A stretch of 40,043 bases of DNA from assembly GCA_015680685.1 (NCBI GenBank), contig MNCI01004089.1:165021-205063 (forward strand), given 5' to 3'. Shown piece by piece: positions 1-12,109 of the stretch. Position numbers and translations under genes: made by a program. The notes beneath the pieces are model-generated. The model saw only the letters and a list, made by a program, of their open reading frames with translations, was not told where the DNA came from and did no database searches. Numbering within the stretch: position 1 is the first letter of the stretch; each line of letters opens with the position of its first letter. This stretch comes from Gnetum montanum. Taxonomy: Eukaryota > Streptophyta > Gnetopsida > Gnetales > Gnetaceae.

Positions 1-80
1 GTGTCAACAAGAACATGTTGACAAGATCCCATTAATGGGGTCGGCATCCCATTGATGCAGCCAAACCATGCAACTCATCT
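1..80 (-). mobile_element. Fragment of 3' LTR of gypsy element E
   Basis: Read on the minus strand, a polypurine-tract-like stretch (81-92, decayed) is followed at about 80 by AGATGAG. This aligns with the TGATGAG start of LTR-B1 at 12365, and the upstream bases ATTCAATCATG are shared with the corresponding place at 12349-12358. Only the first ~80 bases of the LTR lie in the window, so its length and far end cannot be judged. The assignment rests on similarity to the related LTR inside this window. Confidence 0.45.
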
Positions 81-330
81 TACTTGCATGATTGAATGAA
101 AACTCATCCTTGAGTTCTTTACAAAATTTGGAAAGGTTTGGAATTATTGACATACAAAACAAACATACAAAAAACACAACAAAAACTAAGCACCCAAGTA
201 TACAGTTTTACAATGATTATAGAAATTTGGATGTTCAAGATAATAAAATTAAACACCAAGACAAAACTAACAAACATAATTCCTCTGATGATGCAAAGAT
301 GATGATGAAGATAAAAAAAATCCTTGGCAA

Positions 331-3141
331 TCAAGGCTTTTGAGGTTCAAAAGGACCTTCTCCTACTTTGAGCACACGAAGTGATTCAGGTAGTTGTGGT
401 TATCTTGTGGTAGCTACAACTTCTGGTGGAAGATGAAAGGCATTCAACAGTGCCTTCATCTTCTCCTCCTTACTTTGGGAATCATTCATAGTCCATACTA
501 CATCTCCAATATGGGCTTGAATGGGAATATCCCACAGACAAGGAATTGTAGGGAACAACTGCTTAACATTCACGAATCAAGTGACAAACTATTTATGTTT
601 GATATCAAGAACTATGAGTGCATTACGTAGCTCCTGGTAATCATTTATCTAATTGGATAGGTTCTTAGCAATTAATCATTAATTAGTGAGCTTTTCCTTG
701 AGAACCTCAAGTTGGACATTGGCAATCTCAAGCTTTTTCTTGGTGTCTTTGTGATGCTTAAACTCTACTTCATACAACAAGTATGAATTGGTCACTTATT
801 TCTCCAATTCTAACCATGGTCTACTAGTAGTAAACATCACCAAGTTTGCATAATGGAGATTAACAAGCTCCATGTATTGTATCATCTCCTCGATTTGCAA
901 CTCTTTCATATGGATCTCCACTTTGTTGTAGTCATTGAACCCATCAAAGATAGGTTGCCAGACATCACCTCCTTCCTTGAGTTACTAGAGGACATCATTG
1001 ATTTTTTCCTTCATCATTTTGATATGCTTTTCATTAATTTCTTTCCATAGGTCAACTTGATCTATAATGGTTCTTGAGTCTCTTAAATTTTAGAGCCTCA
1101 TTTTTTCAAATAGCTATCTCTATTATAGATTTTTGGCAAAGGGCTTAGACTTCCTCCATGGAGAGATTTTTGTTTTCAATGGTCAATCTTCTTAGTTCAT
1201 TATTTACTTTGGCTAGCTGCTCCTACTATTAATGAATGAAATCAACCATTTGCTGCTTCTGCACATCAACATTCCTCAAGCGATGATTTTCTATGGTTAG
1301 AATATCGTTCTTCTAACATGTCTAAACCAAGTCCTTCTAAATGTTATGTGTGGTGTCGTTGTCTAAGGACTAGTCAAAGAATGTTATCTCCTTGGAATCC
1401 TCAACATCTTTAAGTCTCTTTATAAGTTATTCAAAAGCTTCATCTTGTATTAGTGTTGGATTGAGCAATGTAGGGTTAGCAAGGTGGGCTCTTAATTTAG
1501 CAGCCTTTGCTACTAAGTGTTGATTTTCTATTCTGGTTGTTTTAAGTTGTCCTTTTAATATGATGTATCTCTAACTAGATTTTAGTGATAGTATCTGGAA
1601 GATCAAAGACATCTGAAATTAGTTTCTTGTTTCCCACCAGTTGATCTAGCAATTCCTCATGTTGGGATACACTCAATTTGCCACTAAGGATTCTTGTAGA
1701 TGTTTGCACATCTCTAAGTGAAAAAATGTTTGGTATATACATTGTAGGTGCAATTTGTGCTTTATCAATTCTATTAGCAACTACCTTTCCTGATGTCTTC
1801 TACTCATGATGTTCCATCACCAAGATAGTTGCCCCCTCGCCCTCCTCTAGATGCACCACAAAAGTAGCCATGTTTACAAAGATTTCTTAGAATTTTTATT
1901 GTTCAGAGATAGATACTGTTACCTCTCAGGCATTAAGATTTGATCTCATAGGAAGCTACATTCTTTATGCTAAGAAAATTGGCCCACCTCCTTCCATCTA
2001 ACTTATTATTTAGGCCACTTTTTTGAGGTGGCTCATTGTTGGGTGATACATAAATGGATCATCACCACTTGTTCCAGCTTGCTACTCCTACTACCACAAG
2101 AGCTACTCTTAGAGTTCATGCATGAACTCAATAGAAACATGGACCTTTGGTGTTGTTTCATGAGTGGGTGGTGGAGGTGGTTGTTGTTGTTTCTCTTCTT
2201 GGATGACTTTTGGCAGCCACCTTGTCCTTTATCATTTCCATCTAGGACGTAGTTGGAGCATGTTGGATAATGTCATTTGTGTTATGTGTTATTCCTCCCC
2301 TCTTGCATAATTTCTAGGAAGGGAAATTCCTTCCTCTCACATTTATTTTCTTTAAACCACTTATCTATTTCAAGATAGACTAGTTGTGGAAGGTTGATAA
2401 GGAATTTACCGCTTAGAGTGACACACGCATGGGCAGAGAAGGCTATGATCATTCTTGGCCTCATCATTTGATTGAGGTGAAATATTGCAATCTTGAAATA
2501 TGCACATTCTACCATGGTTAGTGCACCAAAATCCTTTTGGTCTATTCCATAACATCGCTACATCAATTTCTTTTTGATGTCAAGATCTACTTGTGTTAGG
2601 ATCTCTACAAGGTTTGTCCTAATTTTGGTAACCCAAGGGCCTTTGAAATGGCATTCACCATGTAGAACACTGAAATGTCCTTGATCTTGACCATTGAACT
2701 AGCCTATTGATTATTTTAGAAGAAGTATGTTTCTCCCATGTATCATTCCTTGCTAGAAGTGATTTTGGACCACATGGGAGAGTTTTGTAGTTGAGCTTTA
2801 AATTTTGGTAGTGTGAACTCTAAGAAAGGTCCAAAGTTCAACTCTTGGAACATGTTTTTCTAGACCTTCTTGTTTGCAATCTACTTGAGGTAGTCTTCCA
2901 TCAAGGTAACCTCAAGGTTCAGTCTAGGTTTAGGTGCCTCATCTTAGTGAGACTATTCTATTATGATTGCTTCTTTAGGAATCTATTGAACAAATCCCAC
3001 TTTGGACCCCTCCCAAAGAGGTCCCATTGCATGGGTTTCTACTTTCTCATGGGGCTAGTCTTGGCCTCTTTCTATTCATGGTTTTTTATCACTTGGTTGG
3101 GATGATCCTCCTTTCTACGCATGCTTACCTTTAGGTACCAT
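331..3141 (-). pseudogene. ORF3-A: long decayed reading frame in the env position of gypsy element E, function unknown
   Basis: No recognised domain. The frame starts with ATG at 3141 (MVPKGKHA), directly after an intron-acceptor-like CAG, and ends with TGA at 331-333 after a Glu/Pro-rich tail. It spans about 936 codons with many in-frame stops. The N-terminal third has a conserved block (about 2280-2515) with the pattern HFxxAxxHLN, MMRP, KFLxNLP and a Lys/Glu/Cys-rich end. The central and C-terminal parts are rich in Glu, Lys, Leu and Gln in heptad-like spacing, suggesting coiled coil. A homologous copy lies inverted at 9305-12109 and confirms the frame: both end in CLWxxxxxAH, then SKEEKxKAxLxAFHL. 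It lies between integrase and the 3' LTR, where Athila-type elements carry an env-like gene, but no signal peptide or membrane helix is evident. It could instead be a second structural protein or a captured host gene. Confidence 0.6.
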
Positions 3142-3442
3142 CTGTGGTTACAAAATAACCAAGGATTATCATATAATGTGTAACTTATGAAATTTAAGTA
3201 CTGTATCTCATTGGATAGTTACACTTAGGATAAGTTTTGACCATGGTAGATTGATTATTTGATTATTATTTTAATGTTATTTCATTCTTAATATCACCAA
3301 AGATTATTGGAAGGGTTCAACTCTCATAATTTGATGTTTTGAAGTTAGTGTCTTAGTTAAACCTTTGTGGGAGTTAGAGAAATTTTGAAAAAAATTTATG
3401 TTAAAAACTTAAGATTTGTGGCCCCCACAAAAAAGAGCTTAC
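3142..3442 (-). other. Possible intron just upstream of ORF3-A
   Basis: On the minus strand a good donor (CCAAAG then GTAAGC, boundary 3443/3442) and a good acceptor (TAACCACAG, boundary 3142/3141) bracket 301 AT-rich bases. The ATG of ORF3-A follows the acceptor immediately. The donor region is also present in element C near 15054, where it reads GAAG then GTTTGC. Splicing to reach a 3' gene is usual for retroviral env genes; that this happens here is inference. Confidence 0.35.
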
Positions 3443-3584
3443 CTTTGGTAGCTACAACATTGAAGAATGAAGTGAATCGAATAATCGATTAGGAAGATAT
3501 GGCTCATGGAAGGTTCTAGGCTCCAAAAAGTTCAAAAACTCCTTCCTCATTTGTGAGCAAATGTGAAAAATTGTTAATTGTTCA

Positions 3585-3655
3585 CACATATATATAGACA
3601 GTTTGCCTTACATCAATGGGGTCATGTCGACAAAAGTGATGTGTATAGGAGGTTC
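3585..3655 (-). promoter_or_regulatory. TATA-like promoter fragment ahead of ORF3-A
   Basis: The minus strand carries a run of alternating TA (3588-3596). Its upstream bases (GACATG, then CC, then TTGATGTA) align with the segment just upstream of the TATAAATA box in LTR-B1 (12420-12464). The fragment thus resembles an LTR promoter placed in front of ORF3-A. Element C lacks this stretch at the equivalent place. Confidence 0.35.
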
Positions 3656-3659
3656 CATC

Positions 3660-5240
3660 GATAGAGCTATTCTAGAAAATTTTCTGCTTTAAATATTTCA
3701 AAAAATATAAGAAGTTTTAACATGAAATTGGGGTCTACGAAGAGCCAAAAAAGCCATGAATACAATGAAATGCTAGAAGAGGACATGGAAATTCATAAAA
3801 TTGGAGAAATTGATAGGAGAATGAAATTTTACTTGAGAAAATACCTTAAGGAATGCATAGTTGGATGCAACTGATGGGGTAAATGAAAGATTTGATCATT
3901 GAAATGCCTAAGGATAAGGAACTAAACTAACCCAACTAAGAGATACATAAGTGGATCCTCCCCATAGTAGGCACATGCCCTTTTTTCCTTTTCATATCCT
4001 TAAACCAAGGAGTTTGTGGGCCCCACAATTGATTAATGGTTATAAAAGTTTAAGGACAAAATCTAGAAGAATCTACCTAAGAATTTTAACACATTAAACT
4101 AAGATAGTGAACAAAACATGGAAATCGGTAGTGAGGCAAGTTATGAAAAGCATAGGTGAAAGAGAAAGAAAATGGAATGGAGTTTCGAATTTTGTTGACA
4201 TGAATTCCCTTGTGGGTCATATGGTTAAATGACCTGATAAAGTCTATCCTTAGCCTAGATCAAAACCAACCACTTTTAGTGACTTTGCATTGACACTCTA
4301 AGACTAGTCCAACTCCTCAAGACACAAGAATGCTTCCACAGATTAAACACTAGTCTTTATTAGAGAAGAAAAGAAAAGTATGAAGTGAGAAAGGGTCTTA
4401 GTTAGAGGGGACTTTCACGCATGGGTAACATGTCTTTCTAGTTCCATAACTAGTGCTTGTAGCCTATTATTTTGTCTAAGGGATGTGATTTGAATTCCCA
4501 TCATGTTTGTTTTTTTTTCTTTTTGATTTTTTGACATTTTATGTTTTTATGGATTTTTTGATGGAAACCACACCATCCAAAGACTTATTAACTTCTTTTT
4601 ATTGGTCAACATGAAATGGTAAGAAATCCATGAGAATACTCATGCACTCAATTAAGTAGAAATGCACAAAGAGCATCGAGTTCCCTTGAAGTCACACCCT
4701 TATTAACCCCTTTGATCTTTTCCAAGTTTGGAAATTACCAAGATTAGAAATTCATTAAAGTTTCATTAATGAAAGGGATCTCATATTTCCAAAACTAGGA
4801 ACACCATAGATTGTTGTGGATGGGTGGATAACATGGACTCACTACTTGTTCCATGAAAAAAAAACTTCTCTTAGTTATTAATATTAAAATTCAAACATAG
4901 AAACTACACATTAGCAATCAAAAAAATTAAGTACAAACCACCATTAGCAACAACTATAGCATCACTACAACAAGATAATTTATTAGAAAACAATAAGAAA
5001 ACACTCTAAAATAAAATAAAATAAAATATAAAATAAATTGTAAAATATTAAATAAAGATAAAATGTACTAATGATGTTGTAAAACAAAAAATGGGAACAA
5101 TAAGAAAAGTGTAAAACAGAAAGTATAAAAAACAACAAAGTGAAAAACAAAAAATTGTAAAACAAAAAGGTGTAAAAACTAAAGAGCCACTTATATGATT
5201 AGCACAGATGGCCATCTCCCCCATGACCAAGTTGAAAGGA
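3660..5240 (-). other. 3' non-coding spacer of gypsy element E
   Basis: No credible gene. On the minus strand this follows the integrase end and matches the equivalent part of element C (15130-16450) in patches, for example 3957-4020 with 15228-15290 and 4199-4335 with 15460-15600. The stretch 5040-5180 is low-complexity, built on the motif GTAAAACAAAAA, and is also present in element C at 16270-16365. Short frames coding Phe/Leu-rich peptides on the minus strand here come from this A-rich tract and are not believable membrane proteins. Confidence 0.55.
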
Positions 5241-5249
5241 GGAGATTTG

Positions 5250-5862
5250 AAAGATTAAGTGAGGTTTTTTATTAGTTGAGACATTACTTGCACTAGCCAT
5301 CTTGGGCTCATGGAAAGGTTTTATTTGTTTTGTGTTGACTAGCTACTTCTTGTTTGGGTTTTCAAGTTTGTAGATCAACATGGCCAAGGAAGAAAAAGTT
5401 TCATGAATGATAAAAGATCCTTTCCACAATGTTTGGAACTTAGTCTTTTGAGGTACATGCGTGGGGTTCTAGTAGAGAATCTTGTCTCTAGGTTGAAATT
5501 TTACTTTTCTTATTCTAAGGTCATGAAATTTTTTGTTGAATGTCTTATGCACTTCATTCAAGGATAGGACCACCAATCGATTCTCATCTAGCATGTTAAG
5601 ATTGATTAATCTTTCTTTCTATGCTAAGCTCAGGTCAAGGTCTAGGTCATAAGCTATTGAAAGTGTACAGAGCTCAGACTGAATTAGAAGAGTTGGTAAT
5701 TTTCCATACACCAACTCATAGGGAGAGTAGCCTATAGAGAGTTTCCATGTGGAGTGGTAGATCCAAAGGGCATTGTTGAGTTTTGTGCTCCAATCTCTCC
5801 TATATTAGCTAATTATGATCATTAAGATTTGTGTGATCTTACTATCGATAACCTCATATTGA
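5250..5862 (-). pseudogene. Ty3/gypsy integrase, C-terminal part (element E)
   Basis: Translating the minus strand gives RRDWSTKLNNALWIYHSTW, then IGYSPYELVYGKLP. This is the typical plant gypsy integrase end (RDWxxKLxxALWAYRTxxKTPIGxSPYxLVYGK). A stretch like LNxLDExRLxxLxxxxxxHK and a basic, Gly/Asp-containing tail follow. Frameshifts and stops interrupt it. The catalytic DDE core is absent, because the sequence upstream jumps straight to the reverse transcriptase N-terminus. In an intact element this enzyme would insert the cDNA into the host chromosome. Confidence 0.7.
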
Positions 5863-5884
5863 CTTTTGTCTTGGGGATCATAGG

Positions 5885-6110
5885 GTATTGTTAATTTATG
5901 TTCAACGCCCAAGAAAAGGTTATTGGCCATTTGTTAACCACATTCAAAAGCTTCTCTTTCTACTCGGGAGAAAGGTTGGCATTGATTATCACTAACTTGC
6001 CATTTTTTAGGAATGCATACTCCATGCTAGTAGGTATAGTTTTCAACTCTAAGGACTCTTGTTTGAAATTTTCAGGGATTTTCAACTCTTTTCAATAGAT
6101 ATCATCAAGT
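5885..6110 (-). pseudogene. Ty3/gypsy reverse transcriptase, N-terminal stub (element E)
   Basis: The minus strand encodes GKLVIINANLSPE, a stop, then KEKLLNVVNKWPITFSWAL. This matches the entry segment of plant gypsy reverse transcriptase (LSPEEKEKLLxLLKEYxDVFAWS). The fingers, palm (YxDD) and RNase H parts are missing; the frame continues into integrase sequence at about 5862. The break is therefore an internal deletion, not loss of one end. Confidence 0.6.
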
Positions 6111-6389
6111 TCATCATCAAAGAGTTGGTAATGAACTTGCTCTAGTTCATCCATTCCTTTAACATAGGCGCATATCAGGCTCTCCATTGGTTCCATGTAG
6201 AGTGTGTTGCTTTCAGGATCAACCATCATCCACTGGGTGCCTTCCTATTTTATGGCTATTGCGTATAAGCACCTTTGGATTTTAGATTCTTCTACACACT
6301 ATAGGCATGCTATGATTGATGTGCTTTTTATGGCTCATATTTTCTACACATAATTGCATCTTGTATCATTGTATGTGATGCATGGAACT

Positions 6390-6760
6390 TTCTTCTTCTC
6401 GATCTTTCCAAATGCATTCTCCTTTGAAAACTCAAAGGAAAGATCTTAGATTTCCAACTGTGGATCAACAGTACTTAGCCAAGTCCTTCCCATGATGATT
6501 GGAAAGTCTCCCTTGTAATTCTTAACATGGATCACTACGAAGTTAGCATGATATGAGCACCCAGAAATAGTGGTCACAATGTCCTCCACCAATCCAAAGA
6601 GAATAGTGATGGACTAGTCTACTAATTCAAGATAGATGTTACTATTCTTAAGTGGAGGCAAGTTCTAGGCTTTGTACATCTCATGAGAAATTAGATTGAA
6701 ACTAGAACCTGAGTCCAGAAAAGATTTTCAAGGCTCATTCCCAGTGATTTGGGGATAGAT
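6390..6760 (-). pseudogene. Retrotransposon aspartic protease (element E)
   Basis: The minus strand contains the active-site triad Asp-Ser-Gly at 6715-6707 within FLDSGSSFNL, the usual LDxG(A/S)xxN pattern of retroviral-type proteases. It continues through a LPPLK-like segment to the C-terminal IIMG motif near 6490, as in the better preserved copy in element C (16806-17160). The enzyme would cut the Gag-Pol polyprotein. Stops such as the TAG at the AWN position (about 6667) interrupt it. It lies directly downstream of gag in the expected order. Confidence 0.65.
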
Positions 6761-6899
6761 TAAGGGACTCCTAAGATTAGATCAGTTTGTAGGAAGGTGG
6801 CCATCCTTTATCTAATCAATTATCACATGGGTTAACATGATGGTATGCACTTTAGAAGGTGATTGGTTTGAAGGGGACTCAAACAAATTAGATGTAGAG

Positions 6900-9300
6900 G
6901 ATGAGGAAGGAGTAGGGTTTTAGTTGCATGGTTCTATGAGGGCTTTGTAGGGCTATTGGTTTAGAAGAATTGTCTTTTTCTGGGTCTAGGTTTCAATCCA
7001 CTTGGTAGAGGAGCTAGTTGTAAGTTAATGGCCCTAGTAGCACTACATTGCTACAGCTGGGCTAGAGTCTAACCTTACATTGATGGAGCAAGTGGTAATT
7101 AAGTTGAGGATAGAGGAGAATGAGCAAAAGGATGAGAAGGATGATGATAATATGTGAACTCTCCTCTTGGAGATGGAGAATGAGCTCTGTAATACTCAAG
7201 AGGGTAGTAGTGATGCTAAAATGAGGCATGACTAGAAGAGTCACACAGAGACATGGGTTTTTGAACATAATATCCACATGGATCAAGTTGTTTGTAAAGG
7301 TATTGATACCTTGGTGGTAGCATCCCCCACCATTATGGATGCTATCATTGATGGTATTGCTTAAATGATTGTGGTGGAGTTTCACTTGGATAATAGACTT
7401 ATTGTTGGTGGAACTACCTTGGATTACCTTAGGGATAAGGTAATCTTTTGGGTGCTTACCTTCTTACCAATCTAGGATTTAGAGTGTACGCCCCAAATTT
7501 TTGCAAGTGTGACACAATAAGAAAACATCCCTTAGGATGTTTGTATTGGCAGATGTCATGCCTACCATCATCATCTAATTCAGACTCCACAACCTCTTCT
7601 ATGGTAACAGCTTTAACCTTACTCATTTTATGGGCATGTTTTGCTTCTTTCCTTCTCCTACGATCATAATCACTACTTTGCTCTTCGGATGCTTCTGCTA
7701 TTTTTAAAGTATTTTGAAGCTTTTCATCCAAAATTCCCACATTTTATCTACCTTAGTTAAAATTTTGGAAATATATTTATCAATCATCAAGATTTTCTGC
7801 TACACTAGTTCATCAAGTGGTACCTCCTCCTTGTTGTTAACAAACTAGACTTTCCCTTTTTTTGATAGAAGGGTCTTGGTTGTACTCCTCTGCACTTTCT
7901 CTTTTTTTGAGCTCATCTTTTTCTTTGGCAACCTACTCAATCAACCTTTGGATTTGATTGACTCTAAGTTTTAATAGTCTTCCTTGGGCATACATCTCAA
8001 GAGTTCTACTTATTTCTGAATAAAGCCCATCTATGATATGGTGAAGCTAGTCTCTTTGAGAATAACCATGGCTAGGACATCTATGCAAAAGAGAATAATA
8101 CTAGCCCATGACTATATCCAAGGGTTCATGTGTCACTTGTCATCAACCTTGGATTTGCTTTCTTAGGTTGGACACTTGGGAGTACATCTGATACTTGTCG
8201 TTGAACAACTCAAGCATCATACTCCAAAGAGTGCTACCAACTCTCTACTTCTTTTATGAGTGTCCTAGGAAATAGCTTAAGTTTTTGTCAATCATTTTAA
8301 ATCTTCTACAAGGCATAAGAATCGTGAAAGGATTTTAGATGATTATGCGGATCTAAATTATATCCCCCCTCAAACTTGAGAATATTGTTTCTATCCAACT
8401 GCTTTATTTGACTATCTTTCACATGCCTTGTTGGGATTCTTACTACCTTTACTATGTTCAGCATGTTTCAAGTAGCAACTAAATGCTCATCATAATCATG
8501 GCCTTTGTGATGGCCATGATGCCAATGATGCCCTCTGTTATCCCTTCTATTATGGTGGTAGGCCTCTTTTGAATGCCCATGCCCTTAACCTTGATCATTC
8601 TGGTGGGCTCTACAATCATGATTATTTCTATCCTACTTGTCACCTCTGTCACGATCACACCCTCTACAACTTCGATTGGAGCCTAAGGAAGAAGTGGATG
8701 ATGAAGGAGGAGAGGAAGAAGGACTAGCACCACAATGCTTGCCACCTCCTCTTTGATGGTCATAGCCATGATCATCAGTATGATGCCTATCCTCATCCCT
8801 ATCATGACTCCCACCTTTGGATCCCCCATGATTATGACACCCATTCTTATTTGAACCAAGATGATTTATAGTGGACTATAAATTTTTGTTCAAGCCCCCT
8901 TTGTCAAAACCAAGGGAGAAGAGTTAGTGATATGAGAACTCCTAGAGAAGGGATCCTCACTATCTTTTTGGCCCAATAGGAACAAGGTGTTATTGAATTG
9001 TTTTTCCTTTATAGCTTCATAGTGTTTCTCTTGTTGCCAATTGATTTTATGTTATCCTTCAATGGGATGATAACCCCTTGAGTCATGGTATTGCACAATG
9101 TACTCAGCATGGAGCCCCTAGATGGCTAACCTTGTAAGAGTTTAGAGCAGCATCCCAAGAACTATTCGATTGGATGACAACACAATGTTGCCCTCCATGT
9201 CTCTTCACAGCATCTAATCATCCTAATGTAGGATAAAGGTGAAATTAAGCACATACTCATCAGGATGATTATATACCACTTTGAATTGTTGGGGTACTAG
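6900..9300 (-). pseudogene. Ty3/gypsy gag (element E)
   Basis: The capsid gene runs from about 9300 down to 6900. It shows the Retrotrans_gag-type segment (8460-8050): IPTRHVKDSQIKQLDRNN, then a FEGGYN block, LELFNDKY, and later LHHIIDGLYSE. A Lys/Glu-rich part (7460-8000) follows, then a Cys/His patch (CQYKHPKGC near 7530-7560) in zinc-knuckle position, then Pro/Tyr-rich sequence before the protease. Arg/Asp/His-rich runs around 8580-8900 precede the capsid part. It aligns along its length with element C gag (17700-19780) and the fragment at 37500-38425. Stops and frameshifts are frequent. It is cut at about 9303 where plus-strand ORF3-B begins. Confidence 0.65.
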
Positions 9301-9304
9301 CTAG

Positions 9305-12109
9305 TTTGAAGGAGGACCATCCAAACCAAGGGAAAAATGACCTAGACCTAGAAGATAGTAGCAAGAACAAGCTCAAGAATAGGTAACAGAAACTCATGCA
9401 ATAGGACCTCTTTAGAAGGAGCTCAAAATGGAATTTATCTGATAAATTCCTGAGGAAGTAGCTATAACTAAACAATCCCATCGAGATGAGATGCCAAAGT
9501 TAGTGCCAAGACTTGAGGTCACATTGAATCAAGCCTAATTTGATCAAATCAAGCCTCATGACATTCAAAATTCAGTTGTCTAAGAATTAAAATTTGGATC
9601 ATTCTTAAAATATGCTCTAATAGAAGTCAAGACATAGGTATAAAACTCTTCCATATGGTTGATCATCACTTCTAGTGGGAAATGGTACATGGGAGAGACA
9701 TATCTCTTCTAGAATAGTAGATGGGTAGGAGCCACTATGAGGATCAAGGATAATGAGTTGTTCTACTCAATGGAGGCTATTGCATAGGCCCTTGGGTTGC
9801 CTAATATTGGAACAAATTTGGTAGAGATCTTCACACAAGCAGATCCAAAGGAAAAGAAGGAGTGGACCTAGAGATGTTATGGAGTGGACTACAAGGAGTA
9901 TGATGCACTCACCCTAATAGGACACATACATTTCAAGATAGCATCCTATCACCTCAATCCTATGGTGAGGCCTAGTAAGATGACTACCTTTTTTTCTTGT
10001 GCGTGTACTGCTCTATGTGAAAAATTCCTTGTGAACCTTCCAGTCTATAGAAGATAGAGAAGTGATTTAAAGAAAAAAAATGTGGAAGGAAGGCTTTACC
10101 CTTTCCTTGCCTCATCAAAAAACTATGCAAAATGGCAAGAATAGTTTGCTACATTAATAATACAATTAGGCATGCTCCTTCTACCTCTTGGGTAGAAATG
10201 ATGAAAGAAAAGACCCTTGCCACAACTAAGAAAGAAGATTAGCAACCACCACCTCCACTATCCACTCACAAAACAACATTAGAGTCCCACACTACCCTTG
10301 AACAAATGTGTGAGATCCAAGAGTAACTCTTGTGTGAGTAGGAGCAACGTGTAAGAACAAGTGGTGGTGATCCATCTATGTATTGCCCAGTGATGAGTCA
10401 CCTTAACAAAGTGACTTGAACCATTAGCCAGATGGAGGGAGCTAGGTCAATTTTCTTATCCTAGAGAATACATATACTTGTGAGATTGAATCTTAGCATT
10501 TGAGAGGTAATATTCTCTCTCTCACAATAACAAAAATTTCCAAAAATCTCTATGAATGATGCTATTTAGTGTGTTTAGAGGAGGATGAGGAGGCAACTGT
10601 CTTGGTGATACAACACCATGGGTAGGAGACAGTAGAAAATGTGGTTGTTGATATAATTTCATACTTGTGACATTTGTATCAAATGTTTCTACAATCAGAG
10701 ATGTGCACGTCTGCAGGAATTGTTAGTAACAAATTGAGTGTAGCCTAGCATGAGGAGTTGTTGGACCAACTAGTGGGAACAATGTAACCAATTCTAGATG
10801 TCTTCGATCTTTCAAATACAATCATTGTAACCTAGTAGGAGCTATTAGAAGCAAGTGGAAAATGCATTATCATAGAGGAGAAACCTGAAATAGCTCAAAC
10901 TCAAAATTGATGGTTGGCTATAGAGGTTGCTGAACTAAGAGCTAGCCTTACTGATCTTGCATCTTGAACCATACATTAACCTATGATGAAGCTTTTTAAT
11001 AGCTTTGGGACAAGCTCAAGAAGGTTGAGAATACAAAGGAGATGATGATCTTTGATTAGTCCTTGTTCAATGCCACCATGCATAATATCCAAAAGGCCTT
11101 GGACTAGAATTTCTAAGAGAATGTAACTTTGACCACAGAAAATCATCACTTGCAAAATGTTGATGCGTAGAACTAGCAAATATAAGATTTCATCCATCAA
11201 TAGCAAGAGTAGCTAGCTAGAGTGAATAATTAATAAATAATATTAGCAGCTAAAAATAGAAATCTCTCCATGAAGGAAGTCTAAGCTCTTCACTAGAAAT
11301 CTACAATAGAGGTAGTCGCCTAAAAACAATAGGCTCTGAAGTTTGAGAGAGTCAAAAATCACTACAGAGATCATATTAGTCTACAAAAAGAAATTAATGA
11401 GAAACATATTCAGATGACAAAGGTGAAAGTTAATATGAACCTCCAACAGCTCAAGGAATGAGGTGATTTCTAGTAGCTTATCTTTGATGGGCTTAATGAC
11501 TACAACAAGGTGAAGATCTACATGAAAGAGCTTTAGATCAAGGAGATGAAAAAGTACATGAAACTTGCTAATCTTAGTTATGTAAATCTAGTGATGTTGA
11601 CTACTGGATGACTATGGTCTGAATTGAAGAAATAGGTAGCCAATTCATACTTGTTGTACAAAATTGAGTTCAAGCATCACAAAGGCACCAAGCAGAAGCT
11701 TGAGGTGAAAAATGTAGAACTCGATCTTCTTAGGTAACACTTCACTGATCAATAGTCTATAGTTGAGAACATGACTAGGAGAATGACTGACTACCAGAAG
11801 TTTTGGAATGCAGTAAAGACATTTGATGTTGAATGCAAACTTTTTACTACCTAGTTCATCAATTCGAAGGAGTTGTTCCTAACAATGTCCTGTCTTTGGA
11901 ATGTTTCCACATTGGCCCATATTCATGATGCAACGTGGACTGTAAACGATCTTAAGAGTAAGGAGGAGAAGATAAAGGCATTTTTGGATGCCTTTCATCT
12001 TTCACTAGAATTTGTAGTTTCCATAGGACAATCACAACCCCCACATGAATCTAAAGTAGAAGAAGGTCCTTTGGAGCCTCAAGAACCTTTACTGCTTGGG
12101 ACTATTTGA
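9305..12109 (+). pseudogene. ORF3-B: second copy of the unknown 3' reading frame
   Basis: This plus-strand frame aligns from end to end with the reverse complement of 331-3110. Matching landmarks include the HFKIASYHLN and MVRP block (about 9930-9980), the SxxHEELLDQL segment (near 10750), Glu/Lys/Leu/Gln-rich heptads through 11000-11800, and the C-terminal end at 11890-12109 (CLWNVSTLAH, KEEKIKAFLDAFHL, then a Glu/Pro tail and TGA). The last ~80 codons are open. It has no recognised domain, signal peptide or membrane helix. Many stops are TAG at Gln or Trp positions relative to the other copy. It lies directly before the polypurine tract of LTR-B1, so it belongs to the 3' end of a gypsy-type element. 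The 5' part of that element is missing. Confidence 0.6.

Noticed and set aside
3142-3700. Complete 5' LTR of an independent ORF3 element
   Set aside because: Only the promoter-like ~70 bases resemble LTR-B. The LTR end CTCATCA and a primer site are not seen, and the 3440 region aligns with the internal spacer of element C.
4983-5230. Two hydrophobic minus-strand frames that look like small membrane proteins
   Set aside because: They arise from an A-rich low-complexity tract (T-rich on the minus strand gives Phe/Leu). The tract is shared with element C without conservation of the frame.
7062-7385. 107-codon minus-strand frame
   Set aside because: It lies in the gag-protease linker of element E in a Leu/Ile/His-rich frame. 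It is not supported by the equivalent part of element C, so it is not a separate gene.
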